A program made the translations under genes and the position numbers. From contig NZ_JOEH01000009.1 of NCBI RefSeq assembly GCF_000719095.1, forward strand, positions 62,001-126,000: a stretch of DNA of 64,000 bases, in the 5' to 3' direction. The stretch comes from Streptacidiphilus jeojiense. Its GTDB lineage: Bacteria; Actinomycetota; Actinomycetes; Streptomycetales; Streptomycetaceae. A model generated the notes under the pieces. That model was given only the letters and a program-made list of their open reading frames with translations. It was not told the origin of the DNA and did no database searches. This document shows, piece by piece, positions 25,699 to 33,356 of this stretch (position 1 is the first letter of the stretch; each line of letters opens with the position of its first letter).

Positions 25699-25816
25699 GG
25701 TCGGCGAGGGTGATGAGTCGTCAGGTGCATGGCTGTACGCAAGGCCGTATTCACTGTGCCGTCATCGGGCGGGAACAGGGTTGGGCGGTCCGCTGCGCCT
25801 GCCCTGGAGGAACATC

Positions 25817-27427
25817 ATGGACGACACCATGGACTCACAGCTCGAAACCCCGGAGGAGCCCGGAGGGCTCTCACGCCGCCACGCCCTCGGGCTTCTGGGA
25901 ACCGCAGGGGCGGGAGCGGTGGCCGTGCCGCTGCTCGGGGCCGGCACCGCGGAGGCGGCCGCGCCGCTCGGCGCCCCCGCGTTCAGCCTGACCCCGGACG
26001 CGGCCGGCGCGCCGCCGGTCCAGGGCCTGCACCTGACCTTCGGTGCGGACCCGAGCAGCCAGATGGTGGTCTCCTGGATCACCGACGGCGCCGTCGACCG
26101 GCCCCAGGTGCACTACGGCACGCTCAAGGACGGCTTCGGCTCCAGCGCCTCCGCGCAGACCCGGACCTACGTCGACGGCAAGTCCGGCCGCACCGTCTAC
26201 GTGCACCACGCCGCGCTGAACCGGCTGAAGCCGGCCACCGACTACGTCTACCTGGTGTCGCACCGCGGCACCACCCCGGACAGCGGCAACTTCCGCACCG
26301 CGCCCCGCGGCCGTGCGCCGCTGACCTTCACCAGCTTCGGGGACCAGGCGACGCCCGAGGTGACCTGGACCGCCGCCGGCCCGGTGGGCCTGGACGCCAA
26401 CTCGACGCCCGCCTCCAAGGACATCGTGGCCGGCATCGAGCAGGTCGCGCCGCTGTTCCACCTGCTCAACGGCGACCTGTGCTACGCCAACCTGGACGTG
26501 GACCGGGTGCGCACCTGGAACAACTTCTTCACCAACAACACCCGCTCGGCCCGCTTCCGCCCGTGGATGCCGGCGGCCGGCAACCACGAGATCGAGAGCG
26601 CCAACGGCCCCATCGGCCTCGGTGCCTACCAGACCTACTTCTCGCTCCCCTCGACCGAGACCGACGCCGAGCTGGCCGGCCTGTACTACGCCTTCACCGC
26701 GGGCTCGGTGCGGGTGATCGTGCTGCAGAACGACGACAACGCCCTCCAGGACGGCGGCGACATCTACATCAGCGGCTACTCCGGCGGACGCCAGCTGTCC
26801 TTCCTGGAGCGCGAGCTGAAGGCGGCCCGGTCCTCCCGCGAGATCGACTGGATCGTCGTCGCGATGCACCAGGTGATGATCAGTTCCTCCGACGCCAACG
26901 GCGCCGACCTCGGGCTGCGGCAGAAGTACGGCCCGCTGTTCGACCGGTACGGCGTGGACCTGGTCGTCTGCGGTCACGAGCACAACTACGAGCGCTCGCT
27001 CGCGGTCAAGGGCGTCGTTTCCGGCAGCGAGACGCTCACCCCCAACCCGGTCTCCACCGCCACCGACGACATCGACTCCTCACTCGGCACGGTGCACATG
27101 ATCCTGGGCGGCGGCGGTGTGTCCGGCACGACCAACCAGGCGTTCTTCAAGGACGGCACCGCCAAGGTGATCACCGCGGTGTCGGCGACCGCGGGCTCCA
27201 ACGGCAAGCGCACCTCGACCTACGTCAAGGAGCAGGCGGTCTGGACCGGGGTCCGCGACCTGGAGCACCCCTACGGCTTCGCGGCCTTCACCGTCGACCC
27301 GGGCCGGCACCCCGGCGACACCACCCGGCTCCAGGTGACCTACTACAACGTCAACATGCCCAACGGGAACCTCTCGGTCTTCGAGCAGTTCACCATGCAC
27401 CGCAAGCGCTCCGACGGCTACAGCTGA
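25817..27427 (+). CDS. Tat-exported purple-acid-phosphatase-like metallophosphoesterase
   Basis: 536 residues from ATG 25817 with GGAGG six bases upstream. The N-terminus carries a twin-arginine signal ('LSRRHALGLLGTAGAGAVAV'). A fibronectin-type N-domain (about 60-165) precedes the metallophosphatase domain, in which the metal-ligand motifs are readable: 'SFGDQ', 'NGDLCYAN', 'AGNHE', 'VVAMHQ' and 'CGHEHNYER'. Such enzymes hydrolyse phosphomonoesters outside the cell and are often induced by phosphate starvation, though no PHO box was identified here. A 19-bp-stem terminator is shared with the convergent sedolisin gene. Confidence 0.88.
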   Translation: MDDTMDSQLETPEEPGGLSRRHALGLLGTAGAGAVAVPLLGAGTAEAAAPLGAPAFSLTPDAAGAPPVQGLHLTFGADPSSQMVVSWITDGAVDRPQVHYGTLKDGFGSSASAQTRTYVDGKSGRTVYVHHAALNRLKPATDYVYLVSHRGTTPDSGNFRTAPRGRAPLTFTSFGDQATPEVTWTAAGPVGLDANSTPASKDIVAGIEQVAPLFHLLNGDLCYANLDVDRVRTWNNFFTNNTRSARFRPWMPAAGNHEIESANGPIGLGAYQTYFSLPSTETDAELAGLYYAFTAGSVRVIVLQNDDNALQDGGDIYISGYSGGRQLSFLERELKAARSSREIDWIVVAMHQVMISSSDANGADLGLRQKYGPLFDRYGVDLVVCGHEHNYERSLAVKGVVSGSETLTPNPVSTATDDIDSSLGTVHMILGGGGVSGTTNQAFFKDGTAKVITAVSATAGSNGKRTSTYVKEQAVWTGVRDLEHPYGFAAFTVDPGRHPGDTTRLQVTYYNVNMPNGNLSVFEQFTMHRKRSDGYS

Positions 27428-27446
27428 CACGGCGTCCGGGTACCGG

Positions 27447-27488
27447 CCGGGGCCCCGTCGACCAGAGGTCTGGTCGGCGGGGCCCCGG
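27447..27488. terminator. Bidirectional terminator (19-bp stem)
   Basis: Arms 27447-27465 and 27470-27488 pair with a single G-U position around an AGGT loop. It lies between convergent stops at 27427 and 27526. Confidence 0.8.
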
Positions 27489-27525
27489 TGTGTTTCGGTT
27501 CGGCGGACTCCCGTCCTGCCGTTCG

Positions 27526-30500
27526 TCACATGTAGTAGCCGAAGACGTCGGCGATCACATTGGCCTTGCTGCTGACGTACAGGTCCACCTTGCCGTCGGA
27601 GCCGACCGGCACGATCACCTGGTTGGGGATCGGGTTGGCGTTGGACCAGTTGAGGTTGGACGCCAGCGGCCGGGTGGCGCCGTCGGCCCAGGCGGTGAGG
27701 TAGCCGCCGGCCGTCGAGCCGAGCACCGTCACGTTCAGGACCACGGCCTTGATCCCGCTCGGGATACCGACACGGCCGGTGACCTGCAGCGCGACATGCT
27801 GCCCCGCGGCGACCGCGGTGCTGGCGAGCAGCCGGGACGGGCCCGCGACGGTGAACGAGCTGCCGCCGGCGTCGGCGGTGTAGTAGCCGAAGACGTCGGC
27901 CAGCACATGGCTGCTGCCCACGACCTTGATGCTGACCCTGCCGTCCGCGCCGACCGGTACGACGGCCAGGCCGGCGATGACGGTCCCGGCGGCGGACCAG
28001 TCGACGTTGGACACCGTCGGGACGCTGCCGCCCTCGGCGTAGGCCGCGAGGTAGCCGGAGCCGCCGGTGCCCACCGCGGTCAGGTTGAGCACGACGGCCT
28101 TGGCGTCACTGGGGATGCCGTTGGCGCCGTCGACCGCGAGGCTGACGGTGCTGTTGGTGATCGCCGTCCTGGTGCTGACGCCCTTGGCGGAGCGGGTGTC
28201 CAGGATGCGGGTCGGGCTCTCGGTGGTGAGCGTCAGACCGCTGGTGTCGTCGGTGTAGTAGCCCTGGACGTCCGCGATGACCTGGGTGGGCCCGGTGGTG
28301 TAGAAGTCCACGCCGCCGTCACCGGAGACCGGGACGGTCACCAGGTTGGCGATGGTCTGGCCCTTGACCCAGTTGAGGTTGGACGTCTTGGGACGGGTGG
28401 TGCCGTCGCCCCAGGCGGTGAGGTAGCCGGAACTGGTGGTGCCGGTGACCGTCACATTGAGGACCACCGAGGTGACCCCGGAGGTCGGGATGCCCGCGTT
28501 GCCCTCGATCTGCACGCCGGTCATGCCGTAGGCAGGCACGATGGCGCTCTTGCGGGTGTCCAGCAGACGGGTCGGGGTGACCGCGTGGTAGGTGCCGGCG
28601 CCGGTCGCCGGGGCGGCCAGTGCGGCGCAGAGGCTGGTGGTGAGCGCACCGGCCTTGGGCTCGCCGAGACCGGTGGCGAGGTCGTAGCCGGCGGCGGTGG
28701 CGGCGGAGTAGCCGCCGTGGCCGATGTTGTTGTTGCCGAGGGTGATGTCGGAGAAGTCGGCCGCGTACGCGGTGCGGGCCGCCGAGTACAGCGCCGGGTT
28801 GACGAACCCGAGCGGGCCGTTGGCCTTGCAGGTGGTCTGGGCGTCGGCGATGGCCGTCAGGGCCGCCCAGGTCGGGGCCGCGCCGCTGGTACCGCCGATG
28901 GTGCCCCAACCGCCGCCGAAGTAGAGGGCGTAGCCGTTGTGGGGGTCGGCGAGCGCCGAGACGTCCGGGACCTGGCGGCAGGTGTAGCCGGTGTGGGGCT
29001 TGCACGCCGTGGAGCTGAACCCGGAACCGGTGAAACCGGACTGGTAGTCGAGCGCGGTGCCGTTCGGCAGCGACCAGACCGCGGAGGTGCCACCGCCGGA
29101 GGCTCCGCCTTCGCTGTTCCAGGTGGAACGGGTCGAGGCCGGCTTGCCGATGAGATCGGTGCCGCCGACGGCGGTGACGAAGGGCTGGCTGGCGGGATCG
29201 TCGGTCGACGCCGTGTACTGGTTGGTGCTGTCGGTGTCCTGGGCGCATCCGCTCGCGCCGTCGTCACCCGAGGCGACGAGGACTGTCTGGCCCTGCGCCG
29301 CGGCCTCCTCGAAGTAGTAGTTCTCGGCGCTGATGAGCGCACCCGAGGTGTCCAGCTCGCAGCTGCCCCAGCTGGAGGAGAGCACCTGGGCGCGGTCGTC
29401 GGTGACCATGGTCCGGTAGACGTGTTCGACGTCGGCGTCCGAGAGGTTCGGGTTGCTGACGGCCACGCCCTTGGCGTTCAGGACCGTCGCGTCCACGCCC
29501 TCGTAGTCGATGACCGAGGCACCGGGCGCCAGCCCGACGATGTCCTCGATGTCCAGCAGCGACTCGATGCCGATGTTCTGGTCGGGGTCGGGCGCGACCT
29601 TCGATCCGCCGTCGACCTTGACGGTGCTGACCGCTGCGCCGGTGCCGTAGCAGGACTGGTAGGCCGCGACGTCGGACGAGGAGAAGGCCTCGAGTTCCAT
29701 GACGCCGACGGTGATGCCGGAACCGCTGGTCGAGGTGTGCTCCATGCCGTAGCTGGTGGCCAGGTTGCCGGCGCTGTAGTACCCGCCGCCGTCGCTGCCG
29801 ATGCTGCTCAGCGCGCTCTTGGCACTGGTGCACAGCTGCGGCCCGGTGGTGCCGGCCTGGGCCCGCACGGCGCTGCTGCCGGTCGACGCGCGTGCCGCGG
29901 AGGTCGCTGAGGCTGCGGAGGCCGCGGTCCGCGGGGTGCTGTGCCTGGCGTTGATCCGGATCAGGGTGTCCATCCCGGCGATGCCGGAGACGTAGCCGGC
30001 GATGTTCCCGGCGAGTTCCGGGGCGGCGCTGTTGGCGTAGCCGGTGCTGCCGTCCTTCAGCCTGTAGCTGGCGAAGCCGGTGCCGAACGCCTTCCCGGCG
30101 GCGGAGAGCGTGGTGCTGACCGGGATGGACAGGCCGTCGGCGCTGACCCTGCCCGGGTTGAGCCCCTCGGCCTTGAGCGCCGCGGTGACCTTGGCGACGG
30201 TGTCCGCGGTCGGCCCGAAGGTGTCGGCGAACTGTCCCTTGGCCAGGTAGTGGTGGTACTGGGCGTTGCCCTTGGTGGACACCGCGGCGACGAACGACTT
30301 CAGGGCCGCGGGGTCGCGGGGCTCCAGCCCGACGCTGAGGGTGACCGCGGTGCTGCCGGCGGGGGCTCCGGTCCTGACCGCCCCGTCCGGGATGCGGGCG
30401 GCGGTGCCGACCCGCTTGGGCGTGGTCGACGCGCTCGCGGCGCCCGTCCCGGCGGTACCGCCGGCGCCGGCCGAAGCAGCGGTGGCCGCGGTGGTGGTGG

Positions 30501-30585
30501 CCAGGAGGGCGGCGGCGGTGGTCGCGGCAATGAGCGCGACCTTGCCTATGCGCCCGCTCCGGACGGCATTGACCCGTATGGTCAT
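27526..30585 (-). CDS. Secreted S53 sedolisin protease with three C-terminal LDTR-type repeats
   Basis: 1019 residues from ATG 30585, with AGGAG seven bases upstream. Signal peptide within the first ~40 residues, then an activation prodomain ('YHHYLAKGQFADTFGPTADT'), then the S53 catalytic domain: Glu and Asp in 'NIGIESLLDIEDIVGLAPG', Asp in 'VASGDDGASGC', and the nucleophile in 'GGTSGAAPTWAAL', with the calcium-site region 'DITLGNNNIG..ATGLGEP'. After a spacer come three copies of the repeat seen in the beta-helix proteins ('LLDTRKSAI', 'ILDTRSAKG', and a third in which DTR has become AST). Expected to be an acid-active extracellular protease anchored or targeted by the repeats. Confidence 0.9.
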   Translation of the reverse strand: MTIRVNAVRSGRIGKVALIAATTAAALLATTTAATAASAGAGGTAGTGAASASTTPKRVGTAARIPDGAVRTGAPAGSTAVTLSVGLEPRDPAALKSFVAAVSTKGNAQYHHYLAKGQFADTFGPTADTVAKVTAALKAEGLNPGRVSADGLSIPVSTTLSAAGKAFGTGFASYRLKDGSTGYANSAAPELAGNIAGYVSGIAGMDTLIRINARHSTPRTAASAASATSAARASTGSSAVRAQAGTTGPQLCTSAKSALSSIGSDGGGYYSAGNLATSYGMEHTSTSGSGITVGVMELEAFSSSDVAAYQSCYGTGAAVSTVKVDGGSKVAPDPDQNIGIESLLDIEDIVGLAPGASVIDYEGVDATVLNAKGVAVSNPNLSDADVEHVYRTMVTDDRAQVLSSSWGSCELDTSGALISAENYYFEEAAAQGQTVLVASGDDGASGCAQDTDSTNQYTASTDDPASQPFVTAVGGTDLIGKPASTRSTWNSEGGASGGGTSAVWSLPNGTALDYQSGFTGSGFSSTACKPHTGYTCRQVPDVSALADPHNGYALYFGGGWGTIGGTSGAAPTWAALTAIADAQTTCKANGPLGFVNPALYSAARTAYAADFSDITLGNNNIGHGGYSAATAAGYDLATGLGEPKAGALTTSLCAALAAPATGAGTYHAVTPTRLLDTRKSAIVPAYGMTGVQIEGNAGIPTSGVTSVVLNVTVTGTTSSGYLTAWGDGTTRPKTSNLNWVKGQTIANLVTVPVSGDGGVDFYTTGPTQVIADVQGYYTDDTSGLTLTTESPTRILDTRSAKGVSTRTAITNSTVSLAVDGANGIPSDAKAVVLNLTAVGTGGSGYLAAYAEGGSVPTVSNVDWSAAGTVIAGLAVVPVGADGRVSIKVVGSSHVLADVFGYYTADAGGSSFTVAGPSRLLASTAVAAGQHVALQVTGRVGIPSGIKAVVLNVTVLGSTAGGYLTAWADGATRPLASNLNWSNANPIPNQVIVPVGSDGKVDLYVSSKANVIADVFGYYM

Positions 30586-31063
30586 GCAGATTCTCCTAGG
30601 AACTGACACGACGTCATGCATCGGGAGCGGTTGCGCGCAGGCGCCACGGATCATCGGCCGACAGCCGGATCACGGTGGGTGCGGGCGTTCGCTGTTCTTC
30701 GGTGGACGGGGCCGCCACCGGAACATGCCCCTTGCAGAACGAACTAGATGCACTTTCTATCAGGATTGATCCAGAGTTGCCGCTGGGATCGGATGGTGCT
30801 GGGGATTCGTTACGACAATGACGTCAAGGCCAGGTCCGGTCGGCGGCCGGTCGGCGGTCGGGTCGGACCCGCAGAGAGCGGACGGGTCGGACCCGCAGGG
30901 ACCCGCTTCAGCGTCCGCCTGGCTTACCGGTCAGTAAGATGTCATGAACGGGACGGGAGCCGTCCGGCTCCGCGCCTCCTGGCGTTCGCCCCGGGTCGGG
31001 AGTCTGCACAACGGGTCGCAGTGACCCACTCTCTGAGGGACCGTCAGAAGGAGACCCCGGGCC
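30586..31063. other. Divergent promoter region with two direct repeats
   Basis: 478 bp between the divergent sedolisin and phosphatase genes with no supported gene. GGGTCGGACCCGCAG occurs at 30860-30874 and again at 30884-30898 (24-bp period); each copy contains the 11-bp palindrome GGGTCGGACCC. They may be operators. Confidence 0.4.
30860..30898. repeat. 15-bp direct repeats, each with an 11-bp palindrome
   Basis: Two exact copies of GGGTCGGACCCGCAG, 24 bp apart centre to centre, about 165-200 bp before the phosphatase start. Candidate regulator-binding sites. Confidence 0.45.
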
Positions 31064-31714
31064 ATGAACGCCGCGCGCCGCTCCACCTTCTCCGCCGCAG
31101 CAGTCACCGTCGCCTGCGCCGCCGCGCTGGGCCTCGGCCTCGCCGCCCCGGCCGCCGCCGCTCCGGCCCGCGCCGCGAGCACCGCCGTGAGCACGAGCAC
31201 GAGTACCGCCGCCGCGAGCACGGTCAGCTACGCGACCTGGCTCGCCGACGCCACCGCGGCGACCGCCCCGGCCCAGGCCTACCTGCAGCAGCGCGTCGCG
31301 GCGGTCTCCTCGACCAAGGGCCTGGCGATCGTGCTGGACATCGACAACACCTCGCTGGCCTCGTACTTCTCCTCCGGCTACCCGGTCCCGGCCACCCCGC
31401 CGGTGCTCGCGCTGGCGCAGTACGCCACCGCGCACGGGGTCAAGGTCTTCTTCGTCACCGGCCGCCCCGACCTGATCGACGCGGCCACCGAGTACAACCT
31501 GACGTCGGTCGGCTACACCGTCGACGGCCTCTACAGCCGCAATGTGCTGCAGCTGCTGGAATCGCTGCAGACCTTCAAGACCGCGGCCCGCAAGCAGATC
31601 GAGGCGAACGGGTACGACATCGTCGCCAACGTCGGCAACAGCGCCTCCGACCTGGCCGGCGGCTACGCCGACGCCACCTTCAAGCTGCCCGACTACGACG
31701 GACTGCTGGACTGA
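31064..31714 (+). CDS. Secreted HAD-family (class B-like) acid phosphatase
   Basis: 216 residues, ATG 31064 preceded by GAAGGAGA. Signal peptide 'MNAARRSTFSAAAVTVACAA', then a Ser/Thr/Ala spacer. HAD motifs are in order: D92-I-D94-N-T ('LAIVLDIDNTSLAS', nucleophile and acid/base), 'FFVTGRPD' (motif II), Lys in 'FKTAARKQIE' (motif III) and 'NVGNSASDLAGG' (motif IV). It should hydrolyse phosphomonoesters outside the cell. Its last 35 bp overlap the convergent gene at 31680. Two phosphatases within 6 kb suggest a nutrient-scavenging theme. Confidence 0.88.
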   Translation: MNAARRSTFSAAAVTVACAAALGLGLAAPAAAAPARAASTAVSTSTSTAAASTVSYATWLADATAATAPAQAYLQQRVAAVSSTKGLAIVLDIDNTSLASYFSSGYPVPATPPVLALAQYATAHGVKVFFVTGRPDLIDAATEYNLTSVGYTVDGLYSRNVLQLLESLQTFKTAARKQIEANGYDIVANVGNSASDLAGGYADATFKLPDYDGLLD

Positions 31715-33233
31715 GCAGGAGCGGACCCGCGGCCCGCGACCCCGGCTCGGGAGTGAACCGGGGTCGCGGGGAGGCGGAGGCCGAGGCGGAGGCCGAGGTG
31801 CTGGGGGAGCCGCCGGACCGGCTGGTGCCGTTGAAGACGATGGGCGCGGTGTAGCCGCTGGTGCTGTTGTCCCAGGGGAAAGTGACCGGCCCGCCGATGT
31901 AGTCGCTCATGAAATTCGTCAGCCTGGCGCTGCCTCGGGCGTTGGAGAGCGTTGCGTCCAGACGGACCCTGAAGGTGTAGAGGACCTGGTAGCCGGGGCC
32001 CTGGGCGTAGTTGGAGTTGCACTCGTAGGGGCCGTGGCCTGCGGTCGCACCCTTCGGGGCCAGTTCGCAGCCGTCGGGCACCTTGGTGACGGTGGTGCCG
32101 GCCGGGAAGGCGACCTTGAGGGCGTCCACGGCCTCGCCGCCGCTGCGGTCGTAGATCAGGGCCGGACCGTTGTTGCGCATGCCCACGGTCACCGCCACGG
32201 TCTGCCCCTTGGCGCCGCGGGCGCTGCCGCCGACCGCGCTGAAGTGGGCGTGGTTGTCCGCGTAGACGTCGAGTTCGGTGTAGCTGTCCTCGGGGTTGAT
32301 GTCGGCGGTGTTGGCGTGGAGCGAGGAGGTGGTGACCGCCTCGGCGGTCAGCGCCGGGCCCGTTCCGCTGGTGTAGCCCGAACCGCCGGCCACCGCGGCG
32401 TCGGCCTGGGCGCCCGGGGGCAGCACCGAGGCGGTCAGCAGGGTGTACCAGGCCTCGCTGGTGACGCCCACCTGTACCGGGTCGGCCAGCCGCAGCGACT
32501 GGCCCGGGGCGATCGGGGTGTTGATGGTGCAGACGGCCCGGACGCTGACCAGGTCGCCGGTGGGCTTGCCGTACTTGCAGTTGCTGTAGTGCTGCTTGAA
32601 GTCGAGGCCGGCCATGGTCTCCAGGGTCAGCACCGTCGACGGGGAGGTCTCGTTGCCGGTGTTGGACCACTGGATCGGGGCGCTCAGGGTCGAGCCGACC
32701 TTGGCGTGGTGGACCGCGCTCAGCTGCTGGATCGTCAGGTCGGCGCCGGAGCCGACGGTGACGGTCTGCGGGACCTCGTAGGAGTCCACGCCGGGGGCGG
32801 TGGCCTTGAGGTCCAGGGTGCCCTGGGCGCCGTCGGCGGCCTTGGGGTCGGCCTTCAGCCCGATGGCGAGTTCGGTCGGGGGCTGGCCGCTGCCGAGGTC
32901 GTCGACATGGCTGATCTTGCAGGTGCCCACCGTGGCGGTGTGGGTGCAGGTGGCGGGCCAGACCACGTCGGCCACCCCGGCGAGACCGCTGACGTCCACG
33001 GTGAGGGTGGCCGAGGGGATGTGCCCCTGCTGGTCGTGGGCGACCTCCACATGGAGGGTCTTGGTGCCCGCGGTGCCGTTCACCGCCTTGGGCAGGGTGA
33101 GGTTGGACTCGCTGATGTTGATGTGCAGCGAGTCCGCGGCGAACGCGGTGCCGGCCCCGGCGAGCAGCGCCGTGCCGGTGACAGCGAGCGCGGCGGCGGT
33201 GCTGAGGGCGCGGCGGGTGCGTATGGATCCCAC
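31680..33233 (-). CDS. Secreted multi-domain beta-sandwich surface protein
   Basis: 517 residues from ATG 33233. Signal peptide 'MGSIRTRRALSTAAALAVTG' with cleavage at AFA-AD. The mature part has several immunoglobulin-like/DUF11-type beta-sandwich domains ('TLTVDVSGLAGVADVVWP', 'VAVTVGMRNNGPALIYDR') and ends in a Ser/Ala-rich linker. No LPxTG or transmembrane anchor follows; instead the final codons run through the terminator hairpin of the convergent phosphatase gene, so the anchor may have been lost or the C-terminus is natural. Function unknown; a cell-wall or hyphal surface protein is likely. Confidence 0.7.
   Translation of the reverse strand: MGSIRTRRALSTAAALAVTGTALLAGAGTAFAADSLHINISESNLTLPKAVNGTAGTKTLHVEVAHDQQGHIPSATLTVDVSGLAGVADVVWPATCTHTATVGTCKISHVDDLGSGQPPTELAIGLKADPKAADGAQGTLDLKATAPGVDSYEVPQTVTVGSGADLTIQQLSAVHHAKVGSTLSAPIQWSNTGNETSPSTVLTLETMAGLDFKQHYSNCKYGKPTGDLVSVRAVCTINTPIAPGQSLRLADPVQVGVTSEAWYTLLTASVLPPGAQADAAVAGGSGYTSGTGPALTAEAVTTSSLHANTADINPEDSYTELDVYADNHAHFSAVGGSARGAKGQTVAVTVGMRNNGPALIYDRSGGEAVDALKVAFPAGTTVTKVPDGCELAPKGATAGHGPYECNSNYAQGPGYQVLYTFRVRLDATLSNARGSARLTNFMSDYIGGPVTFPWDNSTSGYTAPIVFNGTSRSGGSPSTSASASASASPRPRFTPEPGSRAAGPLLLSPAVRRSRAA
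31734..31769 (+). terminator. Terminator of the HAD phosphatase gene, inside the convergent CDS
   Basis: CCGCGACCCCGG (31734-31745) and CCGGGGTCGCGG (31758-31769) form a perfect 12-bp stem, 19 bp after the stop at 31714, within the last codons of the opposing gene. Confidence 0.6.
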
Positions 33234-33356
33234 GGGAGTCCTTCGGTCGCTGGGGTCAGTCGGTGCACACTAGCCCCTTCCTGTGCGACCGCAATGTGCG
33301 GGCCGGGGAACGATCCGGACACAGAGCACCCCATGGACGCAAACCCCGCACCGGCT

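Noticed and set aside
25729..29910. Plus-strand open frame of 1393 codons
   Set aside because: It is the alternative-frame shadow of the metallophosphoesterase and sedolisin genes: Arg/Gly/Pro-rich with no domains, and it crosses the bidirectional terminator at 27447-27488.
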